Shown here: positions 27,102-35,543 of the stretch, one piece after another | How positions within the stretch are numbered: the stretch's first letter is position 1 | How the letters are laid out: every line of letters begins with the position of its first letter | Assembly: GCA_937888595.1 (NCBI GenBank) | Contig: CALARK010000007.1 | Span: 25,254 to 89,253, forward strand | Source of the DNA: an uncultured Sterolibacteriaceae bacterium | GTDB lineage: Bacteria > Pseudomonadota > Gammaproteobacteria > Burkholderiales > Rhodocyclaceae | Direction: 5' to 3' | DNA: 64,000 nucleotides | Translations under genes and position numbers: made by a program | The notes under the pieces: generated by a model | Database searches by the model: none | What the model was told of the DNA's origin: nothing | What the model saw: the letters and a program-made list of their open reading frames with translations, nothing else

Positions 27102-28634
27102 ATGAGCCTCGATCCGCTGCCCGTCGCCCGTCACCAGGGGGGCGACCTCGCCCTCCTGCCTGCGCTTGCCAACCGCCACGGGCTGATCACCGGTGCGACC
27201 GGCACGGGCAAGACCGTCAGCCTGCAAGTGCTGACCGAACGCTTCTCGGCCATCGGCGTGCCGGTGTTCCTGGCCGACGTGAAGGGCGACCTGTCGGGCC
27301 TCGGCGCGGCGGGCAAGGCCTCGGACAAGCTGCAGAAGCGCCTCGACCTGCTCGGCGTGACCGACTGGCAGCCGCGCGCCAACCCCGTGGTGTTCTGGGA
27401 TGTCTTCGGCACCGCCGGCCACCCCGTGCGGGCGACCATCTCGGACATGGGCCCGCTGCTGCTGTCCCGCCTGCTGGCCCTCAACGACACGCAGGAAGGC
27501 GTGCTGCAGATCGTCTTCCGCGTTGCCGACGATGCCGGCCTGCTGCTGCTCGACCTCAAGGACCTGCGCACAATGGTGCAGCACGTCGGCGACAACGCCG
27601 CGCAATTCAAGACGCAATACGGCAACATCTCGGCCGCCAGCATCGGCGCCATCCAGCGCGGCCTGCTGGCCCTGGAGGGCCAGGGCGGCGACCGGTTCTT
27701 CGGCGAGCCGATGCTCGACATCGCCGACCTGATGCAGACGCAGGGTGGCAAGGGCGTCGTCAATATCCTCGCCGCCGACCAGTTGATGAATTCGCCCAAG
27801 CTCTACGCCACCTTCCTGCTGTGGCTGCTGGCGGAACTGTTCGAGCAGCTGCCCGAGGTTGGCGATCTGGAGAAGCCGAAGCTCGTCTTCTTCTTCGACG
27901 AGGCGCACCTGCTGTTCGACGAAGCGCCCGCGGCGCTGGTCGACAAGGTCGAGCAGGTCGTGCGGCTGATCCGTTCCAAGGGCGTCGGTGTCTATTTCGT
28001 GACGCAGAATCCGCTCGACGTGCCCGACAAGGTGCTCGGCCAGCTCGGCAACCGCGTGCAGCACGCGCTGCGCGCCTTCACGCCGCGCGACCAGAAGGCC
28101 GTCAAGGCGGCGGCCGAAACGATGCGTGCCAACCCGGCCTTCGACGCGGCGGCGGCGATCACCGAACTGGGCGTCGGCGAGGCGCTGGTGTCCTTCCTCG
28201 ACGAAAAGGGCCGTCCGCACATCGTCGAGCGCGCCTTCGTGCTGCCGCCGGCCTCGCGCCTCGGCCCGCTGACGCCGGAAGAGCGCGAGGCCGCGATCCG
28301 CGCCTCGGACATCTACGGCCATTACGAGAAGACCGTGGATCGGGAGTCGGCCTACGAGAAGCTGGCCGGCCGCGTACCGCAGGAAGGGGCGCCGCAAAAA
28401 GTCGGCGCCGGCGGGACGGCCCCGGCACCCGCCGCCTCTTCCCCATCGGGCGATGCAGAAGCCGAAGGCGGCGGCAAGATCAACGAGATCCTCTTCGGCC
28501 GCACCGGCCCGCGCGGCGGGCAGTACGACGGGCTGGTCCAGACCATGACCAAGACGGTGGTGCGCACCATCGGGTCGCAGGTCGGGCGCCAGATCGTGCG
28601 CGGCCTGCTCGGTTCGCTGCTCGGGCGCCGCTAG
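27102..28634 (+). CDS. HerA-like ATPase (DUF853, YjgR family)
   Basis: 510 residues. Walker A GATGTGKT lies at about residue 31 and Walker B LVFFFDEAHLLFDE near 265. ADVKGDLSGL and the arginine-bearing YFVTQNPLDVPDKVLGQLGNRVQHALRAFTP are typical of the DUF853 group, which resembles HerA/FtsK-type translocases. Cellular role unknown. A flexible Ala/Pro/Gly linker near residues 430-455 contains a dispersed repeat read as KVGAGGTA, and a short basic C-terminal tail follows (IVRGLLGSLLGRR). Starts 121 bases from the divergent cyclase gene. Confidence 0.87.
   Translation: MSLDPLPVARHQGGDLALLPALANRHGLITGATGTGKTVSLQVLTERFSAIGVPVFLADVKGDLSGLGAAGKASDKLQKRLDLLGVTDWQPRANPVVFWDVFGTAGHPVRATISDMGPLLLSRLLALNDTQEGVLQIVFRVADDAGLLLLDLKDLRTMVQHVGDNAAQFKTQYGNISAASIGAIQRGLLALEGQGGDRFFGEPMLDIADLMQTQGGKGVVNILAADQLMNSPKLYATFLLWLLAELFEQLPEVGDLEKPKLVFFFDEAHLLFDEAPAALVDKVEQVVRLIRSKGVGVYFVTQNPLDVPDKVLGQLGNRVQHALRAFTPRDQKAVKAAAETMRANPAFDAAAAITELGVGEALVSFLDEKGRPHIVERAFVLPPASRLGPLTPEEREAAIRASDIYGHYEKTVDRESAYEKLAGRVPQEGAPQKVGAGGTAPAPAASSPSGDAEAEGGGKINEILFGRTGPRGGQYDGLVQTMTKTVVRTIGSQVGRQIVRGLLGSLLGRR
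28396..28420 (+). repeat. Dispersed repeat copy 8 (inside the DUF853 gene)
   Basis: Perfect 20-base core preceded by AAAAA. Read in frame as KVGAGGTAPAPAA, in a linker between the ATPase domain and the C-terminal segment. Last copy before the 9.4 kb repeat-free interval. Confidence 0.88.
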
Positions 28635-28639
28635 GCAAG

Positions 28640-29539
28640 GTGAGCGCCGGTCGCGATCACAGCGTCGGCCTGCTGCTGGCGGTCGTCGCCGCCTTCGGCT
28701 TCTCGTTCAAGGCGATCCTCGTCAAGCTCGCCTATCCCTATGGCGTCGACGCGATCACCTTGCTCGCCCTGCGCATGGCCTTCGCCCTGCCGGTCTTCCT
28801 CTGGGTTGGCATCGCCGTCTCGCGCGGTGCGCCGACATTGTCGCGGCGCGACTGGCTGGGCGTCGTCGCCATGGGGCTGGCCGGCTACTACGCCGCCAGC
28901 GTGTTCGACTTCCTCGGCCTGCAGTACATCTCCGCCGGCCTCGAGCGCCTGATCCTGTTCACCTACCCGACGCTGACGCTGGTCTTCGGCATGGCGCTGT
29001 CGCGCCGCATGGCCAGCGGACGGGAAATCGCCGCACTCGCATTGTGCTACGCCGGCATCGGTGCCGCCTTCTGGCACGACCTCGAGTTCGCGGCCGATGC
29101 CTCGGCCATCTGGCTCGGCAGCGGCCTCGTCTTCGGCTCGGCCCTGTGCTACGCCATCTACCTCACCGGCAGCGGCAGGCTGATCGCGCGGCTCGGCACC
29201 TCGCGCTTCGCGGCGCTCGCCACGCTCGTTTCTTCAGCAGCGGTGCTCGGCCACTTCTTCGCCACACAGCCGGTGGCGGCGCTCGTCCAGCCCTGGCCGG
29301 TCTATGGCTACGCCCTGGCGATGGGGCTGTTCTCGACCGCGATGCCGGTCTTCGCCCAGTCGGCGGCGATCCGCCGCCTCGGTAGCGCTCGCGTCGCACT
29401 GGTCAGCATGCTCGGCCCGCTGGCCACCATCGGCTTCGCCGGCTGGCTGCTCGACGAACCGCTGTCGCTGGCGCAACTCTTGGGGGCCGGGCTGGTCATC
29501 GCCGGCGTCGCCCTGGTGAGCCGGCGCAGTGCGGCCTGA
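28640..29539 (+). CDS. EamA family (DMT superfamily) transporter
   Basis: 299 residues from GTG 28640, chosen because the stop of the preceding gene is at 28634 and the first helix (LLLAVVAAFGFSFKAILVKLAY) begins a few residues later. Ten helices in two EamA repeats; GLERLILFTYPTLTLVFGM and SARVALVSMLGPLATIGFAGWLLDE are conserved family segments. Probable metabolite exporter of unknown substrate. It follows the ATPase gene after five bases and is probably cotranscribed. A GC-rich dyad at 29548-29576 lies after its stop. Confidence 0.85.
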   Translation: MSAGRDHSVGLLLAVVAAFGFSFKAILVKLAYPYGVDAITLLALRMAFALPVFLWVGIAVSRGAPTLSRRDWLGVVAMGLAGYYAASVFDFLGLQYISAGLERLILFTYPTLTLVFGMALSRRMASGREIAALALCYAGIGAAFWHDLEFAADASAIWLGSGLVFGSALCYAIYLTGSGRLIARLGTSRFAALATLVSSAAVLGHFFATQPVAALVQPWPVYGYALAMGLFSTAMPVFAQSAAIRRLGSARVALVSMLGPLATIGFAGWLLDEPLSLAQLLGAGLVIAGVALVSRRSAA

Positions 29540-29613
29540 CATTACCCGCCCCGGGGATTGCCAGTCCAGCCGGGGCATGCCATGATCGCCCCCTTGCGCT
29601 GCCTGATCAGACA

Positions 29614-31599
29614 ATGATTTCCCCCCTCACACGCCTCCTGCCGCTGCCCCTCCTGATGCTTCTGCTCGGAAGCGGCAGCGGCATGGCGGCCGATATCTCG
29701 GAAAAGGACTACTTCACCGAACTACCCGAAGTGCTGACAGTAACGCGCCTTGCGCAGCCACTCAGCGAAACGCCCGGCGCAGTGACCATCATCGACCGCG
29801 AGACGATCCGGCGCTCGGGGGCTCGTGAACTGGTAGATGTGCTGCGGCTGGTGCCGGGGTACATGGTGGGGGGGTGGTCGGGCGCCAATCCCGCAGCTGC
29901 GTACCACGTACCGCTGGATGACTACGGTACCCGAAACCTGGTCATGGTCGATGGACGCTCCGTCTACTCGTCCTTCCTGATGGGAGATACCCATCGCGGC
30001 ATGATGATGGTTCCCCTCGAAGACATCGAGCGCATCGAGGTGCTCCGCGGTTCGAACTCCGCGGCCTATGGCGCCAATGCGATGTTCGGGGTGATCAACA
30101 TCGTCACGCGTCACAGCGTGGATAGCCACGGGATGGAACTGGCAGTCACAGGTGGGGAAGGGGGCATCTGGGACAATCGTGCCCGCATCGGCTGGGGCGA
30201 TGCTGCCGCCAGCTTTCGGATTTCCGCAGAGCGCCGGCATGACAGCGGCTATGCGCAGGCTTACGACGACAAGACAGTCAGCCAGTTGCACTTCCGCGCC
30301 GACTTGCGGCCTGCCGCAGATCAGGAAATCTTCCTCGCTGCCGGGGTGGCTGAGCAGTCTGCCGGGGATGGATTTCCCGGCGCATTCAACAATGGAAATC
30401 CGCAACGTAATACTGGCTGGCATGACTACTATCTGCAGGGGGCCTGGCAACGGCAGTTATCCCCTACCGAGCAGATCAAACTGTCTGCCAGTTACGATGA
30501 GGAGTCGATTCGGGACAACTATCCCTATCAACTCTCGCTGGCGCCGCCGGTCGTATTGCAAACCGTGTTGATCGACTTTGGCGGACGTGCGCGCCGGCTC
30601 AATCTCGAGTTTCAGCACCAGCGGGCCCTGAACGACGAATGGCGTGGCGTGTGGGGCGCGGGCTACAAATACGAAGAGGCAGTGTCGCCGCCGCTTTATT
30701 ACACCCGTGACCCGGTATCGCTGAACGAGAAGCGCCTGTTCGGTTCGCTCGAGTGGCGACCGAATTCACGCTGGCTTTTCAATGCCAGTGCGTTCTGGGG
30801 GGATCACAGCCGCAAGGGAAGCTATTTCATGCCCCGGCTCATGGCCAATTTCCATGTCTTGCCGGAGCATACCCTGAGGGCGGGGGTGACCAGATCGTCG
30901 CGCATGCCCAACCTTTATGAACTGGCTTCTGACAGGCGCTACGACACGGTGCTTGGGCAGTTGCGCTATGACACAGCTACCGGGCAGGTGGATCCGGAAA
31001 CGCTGGAAACCGAAGAACTGGGCTACTTTGGGGAGTTCCGTGCGGCACGCATGACGCTCGATGTGCGCGCCTACCGCGAGCGGATGTATGGCGTGATCGA
31101 TACCCGATGCATCGTCTGGGGGTGTGGCGGGCTGGGTGTCGACTACGTGAATTACCGGGACCTGGAAACGCGCGGCGTCGAGTTCCAGTTGAGATGGAAA
31201 CCCTTTGCGGGCACCGAAGTCTGGCTCAATCATAACGATCAGCGTTTCGACTGGACCCGGGACCGCTATAACCCGGGCTTTGTCCACCGCCAGCATGTGC
31301 CGCCACGGCGCAATTCGACATTGGCGCTGTTCCAGAAGCTGCCCGGCAATATCGATCTTTCGCTTATCTATTCCACCACCACCGAGATGACGTGGCGTGA
31401 CCTGGAAAGAAGCCTGCGCCCCATCGGTCGCACCGATCTTCGCATCGCCTACCCGTTCAGGATGGGGTCGACACGCGCGGAAGCATCCTTGACTGTTCAG
31501 GCTTTGGGAGGGGGCTATGTGGCGTCCTACCCAAGGACGAACTTCCCCTCCTTGTCCTTCGAGCGCCGTGCTTTCGGCACCCTCAGGCTGGAATTCTGA
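29614..31599 (+). CDS. TonB-dependent outer membrane receptor 1
   Basis: 661 residues. A signal peptide (about 1-25, ending GMAAD) is followed by a short segment resembling a TonB box region (LPEVLTVTRLAQPL), a plug domain (PGAVTIIDRETIRRSGARELVDVLRLVPGY to LRGSNSAAYGANAMFGVINIVTR) and a 22-strand barrel ending in LRLEF. The plug has the features of siderophore, vitamin or metal receptors; the ligand is unknown. The stop overlaps the next gene (TGATG), so receptor and binding protein are coupled. Several G-runs and a less GC-biased third codon position set it apart from neighbouring housekeeping genes. Confidence 0.9.
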   Translation: MISPLTRLLPLPLLMLLLGSGSGMAADISEKDYFTELPEVLTVTRLAQPLSETPGAVTIIDRETIRRSGARELVDVLRLVPGYMVGGWSGANPAAAYHVPLDDYGTRNLVMVDGRSVYSSFLMGDTHRGMMMVPLEDIERIEVLRGSNSAAYGANAMFGVINIVTRHSVDSHGMELAVTGGEGGIWDNRARIGWGDAAASFRISAERRHDSGYAQAYDDKTVSQLHFRADLRPAADQEIFLAAGVAEQSAGDGFPGAFNNGNPQRNTGWHDYYLQGAWQRQLSPTEQIKLSASYDEESIRDNYPYQLSLAPPVVLQTVLIDFGGRARRLNLEFQHQRALNDEWRGVWGAGYKYEEAVSPPLYYTRDPVSLNEKRLFGSLEWRPNSRWLFNASAFWGDHSRKGSYFMPRLMANFHVLPEHTLRAGVTRSSRMPNLYELASDRRYDTVLGQLRYDTATGQVDPETLETEELGYFGEFRAARMTLDVRAYRERMYGVIDTRCIVWGCGGLGVDYVNYRDLETRGVEFQLRWKPFAGTEVWLNHNDQRFDWTRDRYNPGFVHRQHVPPRRNSTLALFQKLPGNIDLSLIYSTTTEMTWRDLERSLRPIGRTDLRIAYPFRMGSTRAEASLTVQALGGGYVASYPRTNFPSLSFERRAFGTLRLEF

Positions 31600-32546
31600 T
31601 GCCAAGGTACCTACGCATAGCCGTCGCCGCAGCTTGCCTGCTGTGTATGACTTTGGTATATGCGCAGGGCAGCCAGCCGCGTATCTGGGTGGCGCTGTCG
31701 GAGGAGGGGGGGGCGTATGCCGAAAGTGCGGCGGTGCTGCGCGCCGAGCTGGCGGATCGCACCAATCTGGTCGTTGGGAAGTGGCCGTCATTCTTTGTCG
31801 ACCGATGGGCACCCCCCGATCTCCTGATCACCGTCGGCATGGCGGCGTTCGAAGGCGTGTTGCGCGACCTGGACAGCCGTGGCCCGGAGTGGGCCGGCAT
31901 CCCGGTGCTGGCAACCCTGCTGCCGCGTTCCGGATACGAGGCGCAACTGAAGGCAGCCCGGAAAACGGGACGACCGATATCCGCGGTGGTTCTCGATCAG
32001 CCGGCGGAACGGCAGCTTGCGCTGATTGCCCGGGCGCTGCCCGACCGACGACGGGTCGGGGTGCTGGCCGGCTCCAGGTCGCAGGCGCTGCTGACGGAAC
32101 TTCAGCGGGCGGCGGCATCCCGGAAGCTCGGGCTGGAGGTGATTGCCGGCGTGGCCGCGCCGGAAACGCTCTTCCCTGCCCTGAAAGGCGTGCTGGATAC
32201 CGCCGATGTGATTCTCGCGATCCCCGATTCGGCTGTCTACAACGCCGGCAGCTTGCAGAACATCCTGCTGACGACCTATCGGGCGCGGGTGCCGCTGGTG
32301 GCCTTCTCGCCGGCCTATGTCAAGGCGGGAGCGATACTCGCCGTGTATTCGACGCCTGCGCAGGTGGCACGGCATGCGGCTGGCATCGTGCGTGACTGGC
32401 AGGCGGGGGGCGTCCTGCCCGCGTTGCAGATGCCGGCGGAGTTCGCCGTCGTGGCCAATCCCAAGGTGGCCGCTTCGCTGGGGATCGGACTGGATGACGC
32501 AGTCGAAATTGCCGAGGATATGAGGAAGGGAGCGGCCGGCAGATGA
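31599..32546 (+). CDS. Orphan ABC-type periplasmic binding protein 1 (PF04392-like)
   Basis: 315 residues with a signal peptide (about 1-23, ending VYAQ). The segments SAVVLDQPAERQL, ADVILAIPDSAVYNAGSLQNILLTTYRARVPLV and FSPAYVKAGAILAVYSTPAQVARHA match the ABC substrate-binding family that includes TrpX-like proteins. No permease or ATPase is nearby, so it is unlikely to serve an ordinary uptake ABC system. Start overlaps the receptor stop by one base. A paralogue at 34600-35541 shares the same layout. Confidence 0.85.
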   Translation: MPRYLRIAVAAACLLCMTLVYAQGSQPRIWVALSEEGGAYAESAAVLRAELADRTNLVVGKWPSFFVDRWAPPDLLITVGMAAFEGVLRDLDSRGPEWAGIPVLATLLPRSGYEAQLKAARKTGRPISAVVLDQPAERQLALIARALPDRRRVGVLAGSRSQALLTELQRAAASRKLGLEVIAGVAAPETLFPALKGVLDTADVILAIPDSAVYNAGSLQNILLTTYRARVPLVAFSPAYVKAGAILAVYSTPAQVARHAAGIVRDWQAGGVLPALQMPAEFAVVANPKVAASLGIGLDDAVEIAEDMRKGAAGR

Positions 32547-32586
32547 TCCATTGCGGCCAGGGTTGGAGTAGAGGCTGGGAGGGGGC

Positions 32587-34590
32587 GTGAAGGTCGTTCA
32601 ACGAAGTCTGCTGGTCGTGGCGCTGCTCGCCTGCGCGACGCACGCACAGTCGGAAGACGAGGTGATGCAGCAGATCCGGGAGATGAGTCTCGAAGAACTG
32701 ATGACGACCACCGTCACGATTTCGACGAGTACGAAGCAGACGCTCTCGAAGGCGCCTGCGGTGGTTTCCGTTCTCACGGCCGAAGCTATCCGTGCGACGG
32801 GTACGACCAACCTCATGGAGATCCTGCAGGGGGTGCCCGGCATCTACGTCAAGACCAACCTGTTCGGCTTCAAGCCGCTGATCAGCTTTCGCGGCGCTTC
32901 GGGGACCAACGTGCTGCTGATGATCAATGGCGCGCCGGCCAAAGATCTGGTCTGGTCGCCGGGCATTTTCTGGAAAGGCGTTCCCGCCAACATGATCGAG
33001 CGCATCGAGATCATCCGCGGACCGGGTTCGGCGCTCTACGGGTCCGATGCGTCCGCCGGCGTCATCAACGTCATCACCAAAACCGCCGGCAGCATCGATT
33101 ATGCCGAGGCCGGTCTGCGTGTCGGCAGCTTCGATACAGGTGCCGCCTGGTTGCAACATGGCATGCAATGGAACGGATTCGATATCGCCCTGACGGCCGA
33201 TCTGTCCACGACCGATGGTCACAATCCCTTTATCCGGAGGGCGTTCGGCAACACCAGCGGTCGGGCTGACTACGGTTATGAAAGCCAGGATTGGCATCTG
33301 TCGGTTGCGCGGGGGAACTGGCGCATGCTGCTCGATCATTACCGCCACGACGATGTCGCCATCGGCCTCACCGGTGGCGCGGTGCTGGATCCCCAAACCC
33401 GTGCAAACGACAGCCTCAGCAGCTTGGCCCTGCTCTATGCTGCTCCGGAATTCGCCGACCACTGGGCGCTGAATGGCGAATTCCGCTACCGCGACATGGA
33501 ATACACCTCGGGCAACGGCTACTTCGAGGGGATTCCCGCCTATGCCAACCTCAAGCAGGAAAGCTCAGCGGAGCGCCGCTGGAATTTCGAAGTCAGCGCC
33601 TTGTACTCGGGTATCCGCGATCACTCGCTGCGTGTCGGGGGGGGCTACGTTGAGCATGATCTGTATGCTTTTACACAGGTCCTCGATGGCGTGTCGAAGG
33701 TGATCGATAACGGGGATACCTACACTTTTCTACCTACCGCCGTGGTACCTGCCACCTCGGTCGCCCCCCACAGGCGCAAGAACCGCTACTTCTTTGTCCA
33801 GGATATCTGGAGCTTTGCTCCGGACTGGGAGCTGACCGCAGGCGTGCGCTACGACCATTACTCGGATTTCGGTCGCACGCTCAATCCGCGGCTGGCACTG
33901 GTCTGGCAGACAACGGACCGCTTCACGACGAAGCTGATGTATGGCCAGGCATTTCGCGCACCCTCCTATCTGGAGCGCTACGTCACGACCGCCGCCAACC
34001 CGCCCAATCCGTCGCTACGCCCGGAAAAATCGAAAACCCTCGAGTTGTCGTTCGCCTGGCGGGCCACGCGGGATCTCAGACTGGGCACCAACTTCTATCG
34101 TTTCGATCGCCGAGAAGTCATCGCGCCGAGTCCGCCGGTCAGCGGCCAGTTTTCCAACCACGATCGCTTCGTCACAAGCGGCATCGAATTCGAGGCGCAG
34201 TGGCAGGCGCTGAGCAACCTGCGGCTTGCGGGCAACCTGTCGCACATGAAGAACGAGGACGTGACTTCGCCGTTGCGCGATGTCGCGCTGCCCCGAACGC
34301 AGGCCTATGTGCGTGTCGACTGGGCATTCCAGCCGAAATGGAACTGGAATCTGCAGATGAACTGGTTCGGATCCCGACCGCTGCCTGCGGGCGATTTGCG
34401 GTCACCCCAGGGCGCCTATGCGCTGGTTGATACCACCATCCGCTATTACCATGGCAGCGATTGGGAGTTCGCCGCATCGATACGCAACCTCCTTGACGAG
34501 GATGCTGCCGAGTATTCAAGCACGCGGCTCTGGTACAACCTGCCCCTGCCTGGCCGCAGCGCTTTCGTCGAAGCGCGCTACAAGTTCTAG
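32587..34590 (+). CDS. TonB-dependent outer membrane receptor 2
   Basis: 667 residues from GTG 32587. A signal peptide (about 1-20, ending THAQS) is followed by MSLEELMTTTVTISTSTKQ, the N-terminal segment common in colicin I receptor-like proteins. A plug domain (LMEILQGVPGIYV, IERIEIIRGPGSALYGSDASAGVINVITK) and a barrel ending in FVEARYKF complete it. It is clearly diverged from receptor 1 in the barrel. The ligand is unknown. It begins 40 bases after binding protein 1 and lies nine bases before binding protein 2, completing the repeated receptor/binding protein order. Confidence 0.9.
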   Translation: MKVVQRSLLVVALLACATHAQSEDEVMQQIREMSLEELMTTTVTISTSTKQTLSKAPAVVSVLTAEAIRATGTTNLMEILQGVPGIYVKTNLFGFKPLISFRGASGTNVLLMINGAPAKDLVWSPGIFWKGVPANMIERIEIIRGPGSALYGSDASAGVINVITKTAGSIDYAEAGLRVGSFDTGAAWLQHGMQWNGFDIALTADLSTTDGHNPFIRRAFGNTSGRADYGYESQDWHLSVARGNWRMLLDHYRHDDVAIGLTGGAVLDPQTRANDSLSSLALLYAAPEFADHWALNGEFRYRDMEYTSGNGYFEGIPAYANLKQESSAERRWNFEVSALYSGIRDHSLRVGGGYVEHDLYAFTQVLDGVSKVIDNGDTYTFLPTAVVPATSVAPHRRKNRYFFVQDIWSFAPDWELTAGVRYDHYSDFGRTLNPRLALVWQTTDRFTTKLMYGQAFRAPSYLERYVTTAANPPNPSLRPEKSKTLELSFAWRATRDLRLGTNFYRFDRREVIAPSPPVSGQFSNHDRFVTSGIEFEAQWQALSNLRLAGNLSHMKNEDVTSPLRDVALPRTQAYVRVDWAFQPKWNWNLQMNWFGSRPLPAGDLRSPQGAYALVDTTIRYYHGSDWEFAASIRNLLDEDAAEYSSTRLWYNLPLPGRSAFVEARYKF

Positions 34591-34599
34591 ACGTTCGAC

Positions 34600-35541
34600 A
34601 TGCCGCGCTGGATCGTCCGCGTCGTCATTGCCTGCCTGCTGGCCATCGCGCTGGCAGGGCCGGCCGCGGCGCAGTCGCAGGTCTGGGTGGCGCTGGGCGG
34701 CGAGGACGGGCCTTACGAGGAGATGGCGGCGGTATTGCGTGCGGAATGGCGGGATCGCCCGCTGCTGATCGCTCCTTGGACCGCCCTTGCGGAACGGGCG
34801 GGACCCCCGCCGGACCTCGTCGTGGCCGTCGGCGCGGCGGCCTTCGAGGGCATGCTCAAGAACCTGCAGAAGCGCGGTCCGGCCTGGGAGGCGGTGCCGC
34901 TGATGGGCACGCTCCTGCCGCAGCTCGCGTACCGGACCACGCTCGAGAGGTTGCAGCCCGTGCGTCGCCCCGTATCCGCGGTCGTCCTCGACCAGCCGTT
35001 TCAGCGCCAACTGGACCTGATCCGGGATGCCCTGCCGTCGCGTCCGCGCGTCGCCGTGCTGGCCAGCCCGCAGACCCGCCCGTTGCTGAAAGCCCTGGAG
35101 CGCGAAGCGCAGGGGCGCGGCATGCAATTGATTGCCGCCCGGGAGATTGACCGGGCAGAGGATATCTTTCCCGCGCTCAGGCAGGCCCTGGAGCAGGCGG
35201 ATGTCCTCCTCGCCCTCCCCGATACGCTGATTTACAACGGCAGCAGCCTGCAGAACATCCTGCTGACGACCTATCGGGCCCGCGTGCCGGTGGTGACGTT
35301 CTCGCCGGCCTATGTCAAGGCGGGCGCATTGCTGGCCGTCTATTCCACACCGGCACAGGTGGCCCGGCAGGTGGTCAGGAAACTCGCTCAATGGCGGCCC
35401 GGCCAGCCGTTGCCCGAACCGTCATCTCCCGGCGAGTTCGCCGTCGTCGCCAATCCGCGGGTGGCGTCATCCCTCGGCATCGGCCTCGATGATGCCGTGC
35501 AGATCGCCGGGGATCTGCGTGCCGCCGAGGGGAGGCGCTGA
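34600..35541 (+). CDS. Orphan ABC-type periplasmic binding protein 2 (PF04392-like)
   Basis: 313 residues with a signal peptide (about 1-25, ending AAAQS). Same family and length as binding protein 1: QVWVALGGEDGPYEEMAAVL, SAVVLDQPFQRQL, DTLIYNGSSLQNILLTTYRA and FSPAYVKAGALLAVYSTPAQVARQ. One 31-base stretch (35249-35279) is identical to 32254-32284 in the first copy. The next gene, a diguanylate cyclase, starts three bases after its stop, so the periplasmic protein could present a ligand to that sensor. Confidence 0.85.
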   Translation: MPRWIVRVVIACLLAIALAGPAAAQSQVWVALGGEDGPYEEMAAVLRAEWRDRPLLIAPWTALAERAGPPPDLVVAVGAAAFEGMLKNLQKRGPAWEAVPLMGTLLPQLAYRTTLERLQPVRRPVSAVVLDQPFQRQLDLIRDALPSRPRVAVLASPQTRPLLKALEREAQGRGMQLIAAREIDRAEDIFPALRQALEQADVLLALPDTLIYNGSSLQNILLTTYRARVPVVTFSPAYVKAGALLAVYSTPAQVARQVVRKLAQWRPGQPLPEPSSPGEFAVVANPRVASSLGIGLDDAVQIAGDLRAAEGRR

Positions 35542-35543
35542 CC

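Noticed and set aside
29548..29576. A terminator after the EamA gene
   Set aside because: The stem (GCCCCGG/CCGGGGC) has a 15-base loop and no T-tract, so it is only noted in the gene entry.
31599..35541. A complete ABC importer formed by the two binding proteins
   Set aside because: No permease or ATPase gene lies within the module; the nearest ABC genes (52988-54948) are of the FtsX type and belong to another locus.
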